Assembly: GCA_050176585.1 (NCBI GenBank)
Contig: JBFXHX010000045.1
Coordinates: 1 to 25,019 of the forward strand
DNA length: 25,019 bases
Reading direction: 5' to 3'
From: CAYYWP01 sp050176585
GTDB taxonomy: Bacteria > Desulfobacterota > Binatia > HRBIN30 > CADEER01
Part shown: positions 15,174 to 23,970 of the stretch, one piece after another
Layout of the letters: every line of letters starts with the position of its first letter
Position numbering within the stretch: position 1 is the stretch's first letter
Made by a program: the position numbers and the translations under genes
Notes under the pieces: generated by a model
Told to the model about the DNA's origin: nothing
The model's database searches: none
The model's input: the letters and a program-made list of their open reading frames with translations, nothing else

Positions 15174-16391
15174 ATGGTCCGGCTGCTGCTGCTCCTGGCG
15201 CTCGCGAACCTCGTGATCGGCACCGGCGCGTTCGTCATCAGCAGTATTCTGGAGCCGATCGCTGCGGATCTCGGCGTGAGCGTGCCGCTGGTCGGTCAGG
15301 CGATGACGGTCTACGCCCTGTCCACCGCCCTGCTGGCGCCGCTGGCGCTCCTCAGCACTGGCGGGTGGCCGCGCAAACGCGCGTTGCAAACGGCTTTGGG
15401 GCTCTTCGCGCTCGGCAATATCGTGTGCGTGCTGGCAGCTGACCTGGCGGCGTTTCTGGCCGGGCGCGTGGCCATGGGCCTCGGCGCGATGCTGACGCCG
15501 CTCGCGGCGGGCATCGCGGTCGCGAGCGTGGACGGGGCGCGGCGCGGCCGCGCGCTGTCGATCGTCTTCCTCGGCATCAGCCTCAGCTACGTCGTCGGCC
15601 TGCCACTCGGGGCCTGGCTCGGTTTCCGCTTCGGCTGGCGCGTACCGATCGGGCTGATCGCAGCGCTGTCGATCGCGATGATCGTCGTGTTCGAGCTCGT
15701 GCTGACCGACGACGTCCACGCGCCGCGGCCGAGCTTCGCCGGTGCAGCGCGCGCCGTGGCGCACGCGCCGGTCGCCTGGACGCTCGCGCTCACCCTGCTG
15801 TACTTTACCGCGATCTTCGTCGTGTTCAGCTACATCGGCCCGGTGCTGCGCGCCCTGCGGCCGATGGGCAGCGCGGAGCTGGGCTTCACGTTGATGCTGT
15901 TCGGGCTCTCCGGCGTCGCCGGCACCTTGATCGGCGGCTTTGCCAACGATCGCTTCGGGTCCACCCGGACCTTGACCGTGCAGCTCACGGTGCTCGGCGC
16001 GATGATGTTCATCGTGCCGCTCACGGTCGGCTATCCGGTCGCGACCATCGCGGCATTCCTCGTCTGGGGCGCCGCGGCGTTCGGGATGATGGCGCCGCAA
16101 CAGTCGCGGCTGGCCACCGCCGCGCCGCGACAGGCGCCGTTGCTGCTGTCGCTGAACGCGTCGATGGTGTACGTCGGCACCGCGCTCGGCGCGGCGCTCG
16201 GCGGCGGATTCAGCGAGGTGCTCGGTTTCGCCCGGCTGCCGTGGGTCGGCATACCGCTGACCGCGCTCGGGCTCGCAACAGTGCTCATCGACCGCGCGCA
16301 GCACCAGCGTCAATTGTCAGTTCAGCAATCGACGCCGGATCTTTACCGCAGACGCGCAGAGGCGCGGAGATCGGCTGCTGGAAGTGACTAG
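15174..16391 (+). CDS. MFS transporter, drug:H+ antiporter (DHA1/AraJ-like) family
   Basis: A 405-residue 12-helix carrier. Helix 1 opens A-N-L-V-I-G-T-G-A-F-V-I-S-S-I-L, followed by P-I-A-A-D-L-G-V-S, typical of the AraJ/NepI/sugar-efflux group. G-R-V-A-M-G-L-G-A in the fourth helix is a motif B-like segment, and F-A-N-D-R-F-G-S-T-R between helices 8 and 9 is a degenerate motif A. It probably exports a small organic compound with proton exchange; the substrate cannot be read. The final 15 or so residues (D-L-Y-R-R-R-A-E-A-R-R-S) are translated from a dispersed repeat at 16341-16372 and are unlikely to belong to the ancestral protein. Its stop lies inside the first codons of the next gene (8-base overlap), implying an operon. 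Confidence 0.87.
   Translation: MVRLLLLLALANLVIGTGAFVISSILEPIAADLGVSVPLVGQAMTVYALSTALLAPLALLSTGGWPRKRALQTALGLFALGNIVCVLAADLAAFLAGRVAMGLGAMLTPLAAGIAVASVDGARRGRALSIVFLGISLSYVVGLPLGAWLGFRFGWRVPIGLIAALSIAMIVVFELVLTDDVHAPRPSFAGAARAVAHAPVAWTLALTLLYFTAIFVVFSYIGPVLRALRPMGSAELGFTLMLFGLSGVAGTLIGGFANDRFGSTRTLTVQLTVLGAMMFIVPLTVGYPVATIAAFLVWGAAAFGMMAPQQSRLATAAPRQAPLLLSLNASMVYVGTALGAALGGGFSEVLGFARLPWVGIPLTALGLATVLIDRAQHQRQLSVQQSTPDLYRRRAEARRSAAGSD
16341..16372 (+). repeat. dispersed repeat arm inside the 3' end of a coding sequence
   Basis: CTTTACCGCAGACGCGCAG followed by AGGCGCGGAGATC is a single arm of the repeat family seen as a palindrome at 2982-3072 (compare the 3072-side arm, CTTTACTGCAGAGACG on the minus strand). 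It shares the 14-mer GCGCAGAGGCGCGG with the minus strand near 7692-7705. It encodes the C-terminal tail of the MFS protein and sits directly before the APC permease start. Confidence 0.65.
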
Positions 16392-17724
16392 CCATCCCGG
16401 GACGCTCGCTCGCGTCGTCGGCATACGCGACGCCGTGCTCATCGGCCTCGGCTCGATGCTCGGCACCGGGATCTTCGTCGCCATCGGACTTGCGGTGGAG
16501 TCCGCCGGGCCGGCGGTGCTCCTCGCCATCGTGCTGGCGGCAGTGGTCGCGACCTTCAATGGGCTCTCCGGCGCGGCGCTGGCGGCCAGCCACCCGGTGA
16601 GCGGCGGCACGTATGAGTATGGCTATCGGTATCTGTCCCCTGCGATCGGCTTCGTCGCCGGCTGGATGTTCCTCTGCGCCAAGACGAGCTCGGCGGCGAC
16701 CGCAGCGCTCGGCCTGGCTGGCTACGCGCTCACCGCGCTCGGCTTGCCGGCCGGCCGGCTCCCGCGCGGCGGCCTCGGCGCGCTGATCGCACTTGCGCTG
16801 ACGGCCGTCGTTGCCGGTGGGATGGCGCGCTCGAAACGGGCGAATGCCGCGATTGTCTCGATCGTGCTCGCCGCGCTGCTGGTGTTCGTCGTTGCGGGCT
16901 TTCCGGTCGCGCGCCAGAACGCCGGCGCGCATCTCTGGCCGGTGTTTCGCCCGGACGCCGATACCGTCGGTGGCGTGCTGCACGCGACCGCGTTGTTGTT
17001 CGTCGCCTATGCGGGTTACGGGCGCATCGCGACGCTCGGCGAAGAAATCCGCGCGCCGGGGCGCAACATCCCGCGCGCGATGGTGATCGCGCTGGCGGCG
17101 GCGATGGCCGTGTACCTGGCGGTGACCGCGGTGGCGGTCGGGGCGGTCGGTGCCGAGGCATTGGCGGCGGCGACGCGCGCGAGCGGCGCGCCGCTGGAGC
17201 TCGCGGCCCGCCGGTTTCCCGTGCCCGGGGTGGATACGCTGATCACCGTCGGCGCGGTCGCCGCGATGGCCAGCGTGCTCCTGAACCTGCTGCTCGGCTT
17301 GTCGCGCGTCGCGCTCGCGATGGCGCGCCGCGGGGACATGCCGCGCTGTTTGGCGGAGATCGACGCGCGGCGCGCGTCGCCGCGCCGTGCGGTGCTGGCG
17401 AGCGGCGTGCTCGTCGCCGGTCTCGCGCTCATCGGCAGTGTGCAGGTGACGTGGTCCTTCAGCGCGTTGACCGTGCTCGTCTATTACGCGCTCACCAACC
17501 TCGCGGCGCTTCGCCTTCCGGCACAGGCGAGCCGGATGCCCCGTGCGGTGGCGGCGCTCGGGCTGGTGAGCTGTCTCGCTCTGACGTTGTGGATAGAGCC
17601 CGCGATCTGGGGCGCCGGGCTCGGGCTGATCGCTGTGGGCTTGCTGTGGCATCGCGCCGCCCGGCACCTGTGGGGCCCTGCGGCCGCGCGTGCGGAAGCG
17701 CTCGGCGGCGCGAAGCGAGATTGA
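16384..17724 (+). CDS. APC superfamily amino acid/polyamine-type permease
   Basis: A 446-residue membrane protein with about 12 helices. It has the APC hallmark G-S-M-L-G-T-G-I-F at residues 23-31 (unwound helix 1, substrate backbone binding). It also has the conserved loop region F-V-A-Y-A-G-Y-G-R-I-A-T-L-G-E-E-I-R-A-P-G-R-N-I-P-R-A at about 206-231, corresponding to the usual F-F-A-Y-x-G-F...E-E-x-x-N-P-x-R-x-x-P. It likely imports an amino acid or related amine with a cation. The GTG start at 16384 lies inside the last codons of the MFS gene, so translation is probably coupled. No specific substrate is implied by the neighbours. Its stop is eight bases from the stop of the convergent molybdenum hydroxylase operon. 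Confidence 0.87.
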   Translation: MTSHPGTLARVVGIRDAVLIGLGSMLGTGIFVAIGLAVESAGPAVLLAIVLAAVVATFNGLSGAALAASHPVSGGTYEYGYRYLSPAIGFVAGWMFLCAKTSSAATAALGLAGYALTALGLPAGRLPRGGLGALIALALTAVVAGGMARSKRANAAIVSIVLAALLVFVVAGFPVARQNAGAHLWPVFRPDADTVGGVLHATALLFVAYAGYGRIATLGEEIRAPGRNIPRAMVIALAAAMAVYLAVTAVAVGAVGAEALAAATRASGAPLELAARRFPVPGVDTLITVGAVAAMASVLLNLLLGLSRVALAMARRGDMPRCLAEIDARRASPRRAVLASGVLVAGLALIGSVQVTWSFSALTVLVYYALTNLAALRLPAQASRMPRAVAALGLVSCLALTLWIEPAIWGAGLGLIAVGLLWHRAARHLWGPAAARAEALGGAKRD

Positions 17725-17728
17725 ACGG

Positions 17729-17740
17729 CGCGCTAGCGCG
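17729..17740. other. 12-bp perfect palindrome at a convergent junction
   Basis: CGCGCTAGCGCG lies across the TAG stop codon of the minus-strand operon (17735-17733) and starts five bases after the plus-strand stop at 17724. It is the only symmetrical sequence in this very tight convergent junction. It could form a short stem on either transcript, but it is weak and may be chance in GC-rich DNA. Confidence 0.3.
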
Positions 17741-20183
17741 TTTCCCCGCGCGCGCGCTCGGCTTTCGCGATCAGCTCCACGAGCCCGGGCGGATCGATCG
17801 GCATCTGCGCGATCTGCACCGCGAGCGGCTGCAGCGCGTTCTCGATCGCCGCGGCGGTGAGGGCAGGCCCCGGGATCGCGCCGCCTTCGCCGGCGCCTTT
17901 CACGCCGAGCTCGTTCAACGGCGACGGCGTCTCCGTATGCAACAACTCGGTCGGCGGCGCCTCGGTGGCCGATGGGAGGAGGAAGTCCATGAAAGACGCG
18001 TTCCGCAGTTGCCCGGCCGCATCGTAGTCGAGCCGCTCGTACAGCGCGCCGCCGATGCCCTGCGCGATGCCGCCCATCACCTGGCCGTCCACGATCAGCG
18101 GGTTGATCAGCGTGCCGCAGTCGTGCACGGCGACGTAGCGCAGATACCGCACGAGCCCGGTCTGCACGTCCACCTCCACCACCGCGGCGTGGGCGCCGCT
18201 CGCCCAGGTGGGCCCGCACTCGGCGCTGAAGTAGCCGCTCGCCTCGAGGCCCGGGCTGTCGCCGCGCGGCAGTAGCGGGCCGTCGGCCGGTCGCGGCGGG
18301 AGGAATTCGGCCAGCTGCGCGATCTCGGGATCGAACGCGTAGCGGTCGGGGTTCGCGGCCGTAGCGACCTGTCGCAAGGTCAGGAACCGCTCGGGCGCGC
18401 CGCGCACCATGACCTTGCCGTCCTTCAGCTCGAGGTCGTGGGGCGCCACCTCGAGCATGTTGCCGGCGAGCCGGCAGGCCTTCTCGCGGACGTCCTGCGC
18501 GGCGCGCAAAATGGCCATCCCGGTGTTCACCGCCGCGCGGCTCGCGTAGGTGCCGACACCCCAAGGAAAGATGTCGGTGTCGCCTTCGACCACCACAACG
18601 TCATGCGGGTCGACGCCGAGCTGCTCGGCGGCGATTTGCGCGAAGGTGGTCTCATGCCCTTGACCTTGTGAGGTCAACGCGGCGGCGACGTGCACCTTGC
18701 CGCTCGCAGGGAGCACCTTCACGTGCGCCCCCTCGTATGGGCCGACGCCGGTGCTCTCGACGTAGAAGGCGAGGCCGAGGCCGATGTGCCGGCCCTGTTC
18801 GCGCGCGCGGCGCTGTTCCTCGGGAAACGACGCATAGCCGATGGCGTCGAGCAGGCGTTGCAGCTGCTCGTGATAGTTACCGCTGTCCATCACCACCGGC
18901 GTGGTGTCGACGCTGTGCAGGCCGTCGCGTCGGTACGGAAACTCGGCGGGCCGGATGAGGTTGCGCTGCCGGATTTCCGCGCGTGCGATGCCCAGCTCGT
19001 CGGCGAGATGGTCGAGCGCGCGCTCGAGGGTGAAGCACGCGTGCGGCCGGCCGGCGCCGCGGTACGGGCTGGTCGGCACGGTGTTCGTATGCACGGCCCG
19101 CAGGTCGACGAAGATATTCGGGATGCGATAAGGCCCCGCGATCTGGCTCGCCGATACGATCGGGGTCGTCAATCCGTACTGGATGAACGCGCCGGTGTCG
19201 TGCAGGAAGTGGTCGCGGAGGCCGAGCACGACGCCGTCTCGGGTCGCGGCGATCTCGAGCTCGTGGATCTGCTTGCGCTCGTGGTTCGACCCGATGAAGT
19301 GCTCGCGCCGATCCTCGATCCATTTGACCGGCTGGCCGAGCTGTACCGCGGCCCAGCAGGTGAGGAGCTCCTCGGGATACGGGAAGACCGCTTTGACCCC
19401 GAAGCCGCCGCCGCTCTCGGTGGCAATCACGCGCACGTGCTCCTCGGGGATGGACAGGAGCCAGGCGAGTGTCCGCTTCAACGGGATCGGGACCTGCGTG
19501 TTGTCCCACACCGTGAGCGATCCCGTCCGCCGGTCGAACGACGCGACCACGCCGCGCGTTTCCATCGGCATGGCTGCACTGCGCTCGAGCACGTAACGCT
19601 TGCGGAGCACGACGGCCGCTTCGCGAAAGGCGCGCTCCGGGTCACCCACTCGCTGGGTGATCTGGCCGGCGATGTTGTTCGGTGCGCCCGCGTGAACGCG
19701 CGGGCTGCCCGGGGCGATCGCGGCGTCGAGATCGACGACGACGGGGAGCTCTTCGTAGTCCACCTCGATGAGCTCCGCCGCGTCTTCCGCCACCGCGCGG
19801 TTCTCCGCGACGACCATCGCCACCGTCTGCCCGACGAAGAACACTTCGTCGGTGGCGAGCGGGCGTTGGGTCTGCGGCGACGGCATGCTCTTCAGCACGT
19901 AGCGGGGGTCCGGTTCGGCGTGCTGGCGGAAGAGGCATGGGGCGGGCCCGTTCACCGCTTCGACGTCGGCGCTGGTGTACACGGCGACCACGCCGGGCAG
20001 TGCGCGCGCCGCATTGGCGTTCACGCCGCGTATGCGGGCGTGGGCGACCGTGCTGCGGAGGAAGGCCGCATGCAACACGTTCGGCACCTCGACATCGTCG
20101 ATGAAGCGGCCGGCGCCGCGAAGCAGGCGTTCGTCCTCGTTGCGCTCGATCGGACGACCGAACGCGTGGCCACCGGCAGCCAT
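17733..20183 (-). CDS. xanthine dehydrogenase-family molybdopterin-binding large subunit (A)
   Basis: An 816-residue catalytic subunit of a molybdenum hydroxylase (CoxL/XdhB/IorB-related), which inserts oxygen from water into an aldehyde or heteroaromatic substrate. Visible cofactor-site features are G-G-G-F-G (258-262), S-P-Y-R-G-A-G-R (372-379) where CO dehydrogenases carry the copper-binding Cys loop, the Q-G-Q-G segment (506-509), and K-G-A-G-E-G-G with the catalytic base Glu at 766. The Y-R-G-A-G-R loop lacks the Cys of form I CO dehydrogenase, so CO oxidation is not indicated. The frame continues upstream to 20768, but the ATG at 20183 shares its A with the stop codon of the 2Fe-2S gene (TGATG) and begins like the family. 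There is no signal peptide, so it is probably cytoplasmic. Last gene of the operon. Confidence 0.92.
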   Translation of the reverse strand: MAAGGHAFGRPIERNEDERLLRGAGRFIDDVEVPNVLHAAFLRSTVAHARIRGVNANAARALPGVVAVYTSADVEAVNGPAPCLFRQHAEPDPRYVLKSMPSPQTQRPLATDEVFFVGQTVAMVVAENRAVAEDAAELIEVDYEELPVVVDLDAAIAPGSPRVHAGAPNNIAGQITQRVGDPERAFREAAVVLRKRYVLERSAAMPMETRGVVASFDRRTGSLTVWDNTQVPIPLKRTLAWLLSIPEEHVRVIATESGGGFGVKAVFPYPEELLTCWAAVQLGQPVKWIEDRREHFIGSNHERKQIHELEIAATRDGVVLGLRDHFLHDTGAFIQYGLTTPIVSASQIAGPYRIPNIFVDLRAVHTNTVPTSPYRGAGRPHACFTLERALDHLADELGIARAEIRQRNLIRPAEFPYRRDGLHSVDTTPVVMDSGNYHEQLQRLLDAIGYASFPEEQRRAREQGRHIGLGLAFYVESTGVGPYEGAHVKVLPASGKVHVAAALTSQGQGHETTFAQIAAEQLGVDPHDVVVVEGDTDIFPWGVGTYASRAAVNTGMAILRAAQDVREKACRLAGNMLEVAPHDLELKDGKVMVRGAPERFLTLRQVATAANPDRYAFDPEIAQLAEFLPPRPADGPLLPRGDSPGLEASGYFSAECGPTWASGAHAAVVEVDVQTGLVRYLRYVAVHDCGTLINPLIVDGQVMGGIAQGIGGALYERLDYDAAGQLRNASFMDFLLPSATEAPPTELLHTETPSPLNELGVKGAGEGGAIPGPALTAAAIENALQPLAVQIAQMPIDPPGLVELIAKAERARGETR

Positions 20184-20665
20184 CACGCCCCTCCGTACAG
20201 CGAGCGCGCCGCGCGCTGCACCGCCTGGACGATGTTCTTGTAGCCCGTGCAGCGGCAGAGATTGCCGGAAATCGCGCTGCGGATCTCGGCTTCGTCGAGT
20301 TCGGCGCGCTTTTCTTCGTTCAAGAACGCGTAGACCGACATGAGGAATCCGGGCGTGCAGAACCCGCACTGCAGCGCATGGCATTCGCGGAACGCCGCTT
20401 GAATGGGATGGAGCGCGCCGTCGCGCGCCGCCAACCCTTCCACCGTCATGACCTCGGCGCCGTCGAGCTGCACGGCGAACAGCAGACACGAGCGCGCGGT
20501 GGTGCCGTCGAGCACGATCGTGCAGGCGCCGCACACGCCGTGCTCGCACCCGACATGGACCCCCTTGGTGCCGACGGTGTGGCGGAGGAAATCCGAGGCC
20601 AGCGTGCGCGGCTCGACCTGCGCCCGCACTTCCTTGCCGTTGATGCGTGCCCGTATCTCGGTCAT
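20183..20665 (-). CDS. 2Fe-2S small subunit of molybdenum hydroxylase (CoxS/IorA-type)
   Basis: A 160-residue electron-transfer subunit with two [2Fe-2S] clusters. The N-terminal plant-ferredoxin-like domain has C40, C45, C48 and C60 (C-E-H-G-V-C-G-A-C then S-C-L). The C-terminal helical domain has C100 and C103 (Q-C-G-F-C-T-P-G) and C137 and C139 (N-L-C-R-C-T-G-Y), near the molybdenum site. All eight ligands are present. The ATG at 20665 overlaps the stop of the preceding large subunit and the TGA overlaps the start of the following one, each by a single base, so all three are probably made in fixed proportion. One small subunit is therefore encoded between two different large subunits. No FAD subunit is present in the window. 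Confidence 0.95.
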   Translation of the reverse strand: MTEIRARINGKEVRAQVEPRTLASDFLRHTVGTKGVHVGCEHGVCGACTIVLDGTTARSCLLFAVQLDGAEVMTVEGLAARDGALHPIQAAFRECHALQCGFCTPGFLMSVYAFLNEEKRAELDEAEIRSAISGNLCRCTGYKNIVQAVQRAARSLYGGA

Positions 20666-23028
20666 CAGCGGTTGTGCTGGCGCGCCTGGAGCGCCGCAGC
20701 GCGCACGCGCTCGGGCGTGAGCGGATAGCGCGGAATCGCGACGCCGCCGAGCGCGTCCGACACCGCATTGACGACTGCGGCGGGCGCGGAGACCACGCCG
20801 CCTTCGCCGACGCCTTTGAAGCCGCCCGGCACCACGGCTGCGGGTGTCTCGACGTGCTCGACGATCATGTTCGGCACGTCGGCGGCGGTCGGCATCAGGT
20901 AATCCATGAAGCTCATCGCCAGCGGCTGGGCTTTGGCGTCGTACGTGTTTTCCTCGAACAGCACGGCGCCGATCCCCTGTGCCACTCCGCCGTGGATCTG
21001 TCCCTCGACGATGGTCGGATTGACCATCCGCCCGCAATCCTTGACCACCACGTAGCGGAGGATGCGGACCGAGCCGGTATCGGGGTCCACCTCGACCTCG
21101 GCCACATGGGTGGCGTTGGGGAACATGAGGCCGGGCAGGTCGTAGGTCGCCGTGACCTCGAGCCCGGGCTCCTCTCCCTCCGGCAGCAGGGCGGCGCCTT
21201 CATAGATCGCCTGACGCGCCACCTCGCGCACCGAGATCCGCCGCGAGGGCGCGCCGCGCACCGCGACAATCCCGTCCTGCCATTCCACGTCGTCGGCGCT
21301 CACTTCGAGCAGATGCGCGCCCAAGCGGATGATCTTCTCGCGCAAGCGCCCCGAGGCCACCACCAGGGCGCCACCGGCTTGCACCATCGACCGGCTGCCC
21401 CAGGTGCCCCAGCCGTACGGCGTCTTGCTGGTGTCCCCGAAGATGACGCTCACGTCTTCCAGCGGCACGCCGAGCTCGTCGGCGACCACCTGTGCGAACG
21501 TCGTCTCCTGGCCCTGTCCATGGCTGTGCGTACCGACGGCCGCGACCACGTGGCCGCCGGGATCCATGCGCAGATGCGCGGCTTCGTACGAGGAGATCGG
21601 CACGCCGATCTCGTGCCAGAATTTCGAGCCGAATCCGGTCGGCTCGGTGTACGACGAGATCCCCATACCGCGGAAGATGTTGCGCGCGCGCAGCGCGTGG
21701 TGCTCGCGCCGGGATTCGTCGTAGCGGGCGAGGGCGACCGCGCGCTCGAAGCACTGGACGTAGGCGCCGGGCTCGTAGCGCATTCCGGTGACCGACGTGT
21801 AGGGGAACTGCTCGTCGCGGATGAGGTTCTTGCGGAACAGCTCCACCGGATCGCGGCCGAGCCGGTGCGCGGCGAGATGGATGAGGTGATCGATGGCATA
21901 CGCCGCGATCTCTGCGCCGACGCCGCGATACGGGGACAGAGGCGGCTTGTTGGTGGCCACCGCATGCATCGTGAACGCGTAGTTCCGAACGTCGTACGGC
22001 CCGGGGATCATCTGCGCCACCTCGATGGGCTCGTAGGTGGATGGGCACATGTACGTCGAGTACGCGCCGGCATCGGCCACCACGCCAGCCCGCGCGCCGA
22101 GAATCCGGCCCTCGCTGTCGACGGCGAGCTCGGCGTCCACGAACTCCTCCTTGGAGTGGTACGAGGCGGTGAACGACTCCAGGCGATCTTCCAGCCAGCG
22201 CGCCGGCCGCCCCAGCCGCATCGACACCCAGGCGGTGATCGGCTCTTCGGGGAAGATGAGGCACTTGAGGCCGAAGCCGCCGCCGACATCGGGCGCGATC
22301 ACGGTGATGCGGTGCTCCGGCAGGCCGAGCATCGCGGCGAGCTGAGTGCGCAGCACGTGCGGAATCTGCGTCGAGCTCCACACGCGCAGTTGCTTGCGGG
22401 TGGACTCGTAGCTCGCGAGGACGCCGCGCGTCTCGAGCGGCACCGCCTGGTGGCGGCCCGTGATGAAGCGGTGGCGCACGCGCACGGCCGCGCCGGCGAA
22501 GGCGCCTTCGACGTCGCCGGTGGTGCCGGCCATGTGGTCGAGGATGTTGTCCCCCCATTCCTCGTGGACGAGCGGCCCGCCGCCGTTGCTCCCTTCGTCG
22601 ACGTGCGCGACCGGTTCGAGCGGTTGGTACTGCACGTCGACCAGCTCCACGGCATCCTCGGCCATGTAGCGGGATTCCGCGGCGATCACCCCGATCGCCT
22701 CGCCGACGTAGCGCACCTTATCGGCGGCCAGCGGATGCCAGGTGGATTGCTTGAATACCGAAGCCGGGGCCTTGTTGGCCGGCGCGGGCATCAGCCCGAC
22801 GGCCTCGCGCGTGTCGCGACCGGTCCACACGCCGAGCACCCCGGGAGCCTGGCGCGCCTTCTCGACGTCGAAGCGCACGATGCGGGCGTGCGCGTGCTGG
22901 CTCCTGATGAACGCCAGTTCGACCATGCGCGGCAGCGTGAGATCGCCGAGATACTCGCCGCGGCCGCAGAGGAATTTCGGATCTTCTACGCGATGGACGC
23001 GCGCGCCCATCAGCTTCATTACCGCCAT
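20665..23028 (-). CDS. xanthine dehydrogenase-family molybdopterin-binding large subunit (B)
   Basis: A 787-residue molybdenum hydroxylase catalytic subunit, clearly related to but distinct from the subunit at 17733-20183. It has V-G-G-G-F-G (248-253), S-P-Y-R-G-V-G-A-E (365-373) at the substrate loop, H-S-H-G-Q-G-Q-E-T (501-509) at the cofactor, and K-G-V-G-E-G-G with the catalytic Glu at 742. The substrate loop differs from the Y-R-G-A-G-R of the other subunit, so the two may act on different substrates or one may be specialised. GGGAGAG lies about ten bases upstream of the ATG. It follows the alpha/beta hydrolase gene after 33 bases and is coupled to the 2Fe-2S gene by TGATG. No export signal is seen. 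Confidence 0.92.
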   Translation of the reverse strand: MAVMKLMGARVHRVEDPKFLCGRGEYLGDLTLPRMVELAFIRSQHAHARIVRFDVEKARQAPGVLGVWTGRDTREAVGLMPAPANKAPASVFKQSTWHPLAADKVRYVGEAIGVIAAESRYMAEDAVELVDVQYQPLEPVAHVDEGSNGGGPLVHEEWGDNILDHMAGTTGDVEGAFAGAAVRVRHRFITGRHQAVPLETRGVLASYESTRKQLRVWSSTQIPHVLRTQLAAMLGLPEHRITVIAPDVGGGFGLKCLIFPEEPITAWVSMRLGRPARWLEDRLESFTASYHSKEEFVDAELAVDSEGRILGARAGVVADAGAYSTYMCPSTYEPIEVAQMIPGPYDVRNYAFTMHAVATNKPPLSPYRGVGAEIAAYAIDHLIHLAAHRLGRDPVELFRKNLIRDEQFPYTSVTGMRYEPGAYVQCFERAVALARYDESRREHHALRARNIFRGMGISSYTEPTGFGSKFWHEIGVPISSYEAAHLRMDPGGHVVAAVGTHSHGQGQETTFAQVVADELGVPLEDVSVIFGDTSKTPYGWGTWGSRSMVQAGGALVVASGRLREKIIRLGAHLLEVSADDVEWQDGIVAVRGAPSRRISVREVARQAIYEGAALLPEGEEPGLEVTATYDLPGLMFPNATHVAEVEVDPDTGSVRILRYVVVKDCGRMVNPTIVEGQIHGGVAQGIGAVLFEENTYDAKAQPLAMSFMDYLMPTAADVPNMIVEHVETPAAVVPGGFKGVGEGGVVSAPAAVVNAVSDALGGVAIPRYPLTPERVRAAALQARQHNR

Positions 23029-23061
23029 GCCTGTCTCACTCTCCCGAGCGCCCGAGTGGGC

Positions 23062-23898
23062 TCAGCGGCGCCGATGCCGCTGGAAGAAGTCGATTACCGC
23101 GCGGTTGTGCTCCGCGGTCGAGTCGAAGAGCGTCGAGTGTCCGCCGCCCTTGATGACGTATTTCTCGGCGCCGCGGATACCTTCGTATATCGCCTGCTGC
23201 CCGGCGCCGTCCGGCCCCTGGTCCCAGGGCGTCATGATGTCCTCGTCGCCGCCGAGCACGAGGGCAGGGGAGGTGATCTTCGGCAGCCACGGCCGCAGGT
23301 CCATGTCGTGAATCGCCTGCCACGCCGCCGTGCACACCTCCAGGCGGTTGGAGTCGCGCAGGATCTGCTGCACGAGATCGACCGCGCCGGCGCCGTCCGG
23401 GGTATTCAAAAAGCCTTTAGAAAGCGCCTGCCAACTCATCAATTCCGCGAGGATTCGACTGCCTGGGCCGTCGGGGTCGAGGCGTGCGATGTCGATCCAG
23501 TTCTTGAAGATCAACTTGCCCATGCGGCCGAGCTTGGCCGCCGCGCAGTTGATCACTACCGAAGTCGTGCGCGCGGGGTATTTGCCGGCGAAGACGATTG
23601 CCACCATGCCGCCCATGGAGGTGCCGTGCACGTGCGCCTGATCGATGCTGAGGCGGTCGAGCAGACCGGCGACGTCGTCGGCCCATACTTCCATGTCGTA
23701 GCGTTGCACCGGCCGGTCGGACGCGCCGAAGCCGCGCTGGTCGTAGTCGATGACGCGGAAGTGCTTGGACACTGCCGGCGTCGCCGGATCGAGGTTGTAG
23801 TGTCCGAAGCCAGCGCCGTGAATCTGGATGACCGGCTCACCTTCGCCGGTTACTCGGTACCAGAGGTTTGCCCCGTTCACGAGGACTTTCCCTTCCAT
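23062..23898 (-). CDS. alpha/beta hydrolase
   Basis: A 278-residue alpha/beta-hydrolase fold protein. The oxyanion-hole segment is I-H-G-A-G (26-30), the nucleophile elbow G-T-S-M-G-G places Ser at residue 94, the acid is likely D218 or D220 in G-G-D-E-D, and the histidine is H254 in G-G-G-H-S. All triad elements are present, so it should be active on an ester, lactone or C-C bond. The type resembles the hydrolases of aromatic catabolism (enol-lactonase or meta-cleavage hydrolase style), but the substrate is not fixed by sequence. It is the first gene of the molybdenum hydroxylase operon, which suggests hydrolysis before or after the hydroxylation step. A strong GGGGGAGG ribosome-binding site lies six bases before the ATG. 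Confidence 0.9.
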   Translation of the reverse strand: MEGKVLVNGANLWYRVTGEGEPVIQIHGAGFGHYNLDPATPAVSKHFRVIDYDQRGFGASDRPVQRYDMEVWADDVAGLLDRLSIDQAHVHGTSMGGMVAIVFAGKYPARTTSVVINCAAAKLGRMGKLIFKNWIDIARLDPDGPGSRILAELMSWQALSKGFLNTPDGAGAVDLVQQILRDSNRLEVCTAAWQAIHDMDLRPWLPKITSPALVLGGDEDIMTPWDQGPDGAGQQAIYEGIRGAEKYVIKGGGHSTLFDSTAEHNRAVIDFFQRHRRR

Positions 23899-23970
23899 AT
23901 ACGCCTCCCCCTCGTGACCCCGCGGGTACAGAGAGTTGGTTCGTGTTGCGGAAGCTCGACAGACTTCTCT

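Noticed and set aside
16285..18564. 759-codon minus-strand open frame
   Set aside because: It is antisense to the APC permease and out of frame with large subunit A; the composition is almost all Arg, Ala, Gly, Asp and His.
17733..20183. Form I CO dehydrogenase large subunit
   Set aside because: The loop that carries the copper-binding Cys in form I CO dehydrogenase reads Y-R-G-A-G-R here, and the FAD subunit and accessory genes are absent.
20183..20768. N-terminal extension of large subunit A
   Set aside because: The frame is open upstream but overlaps the complete 2Fe-2S gene, and the family N-terminus starts right after the TGATG junction.
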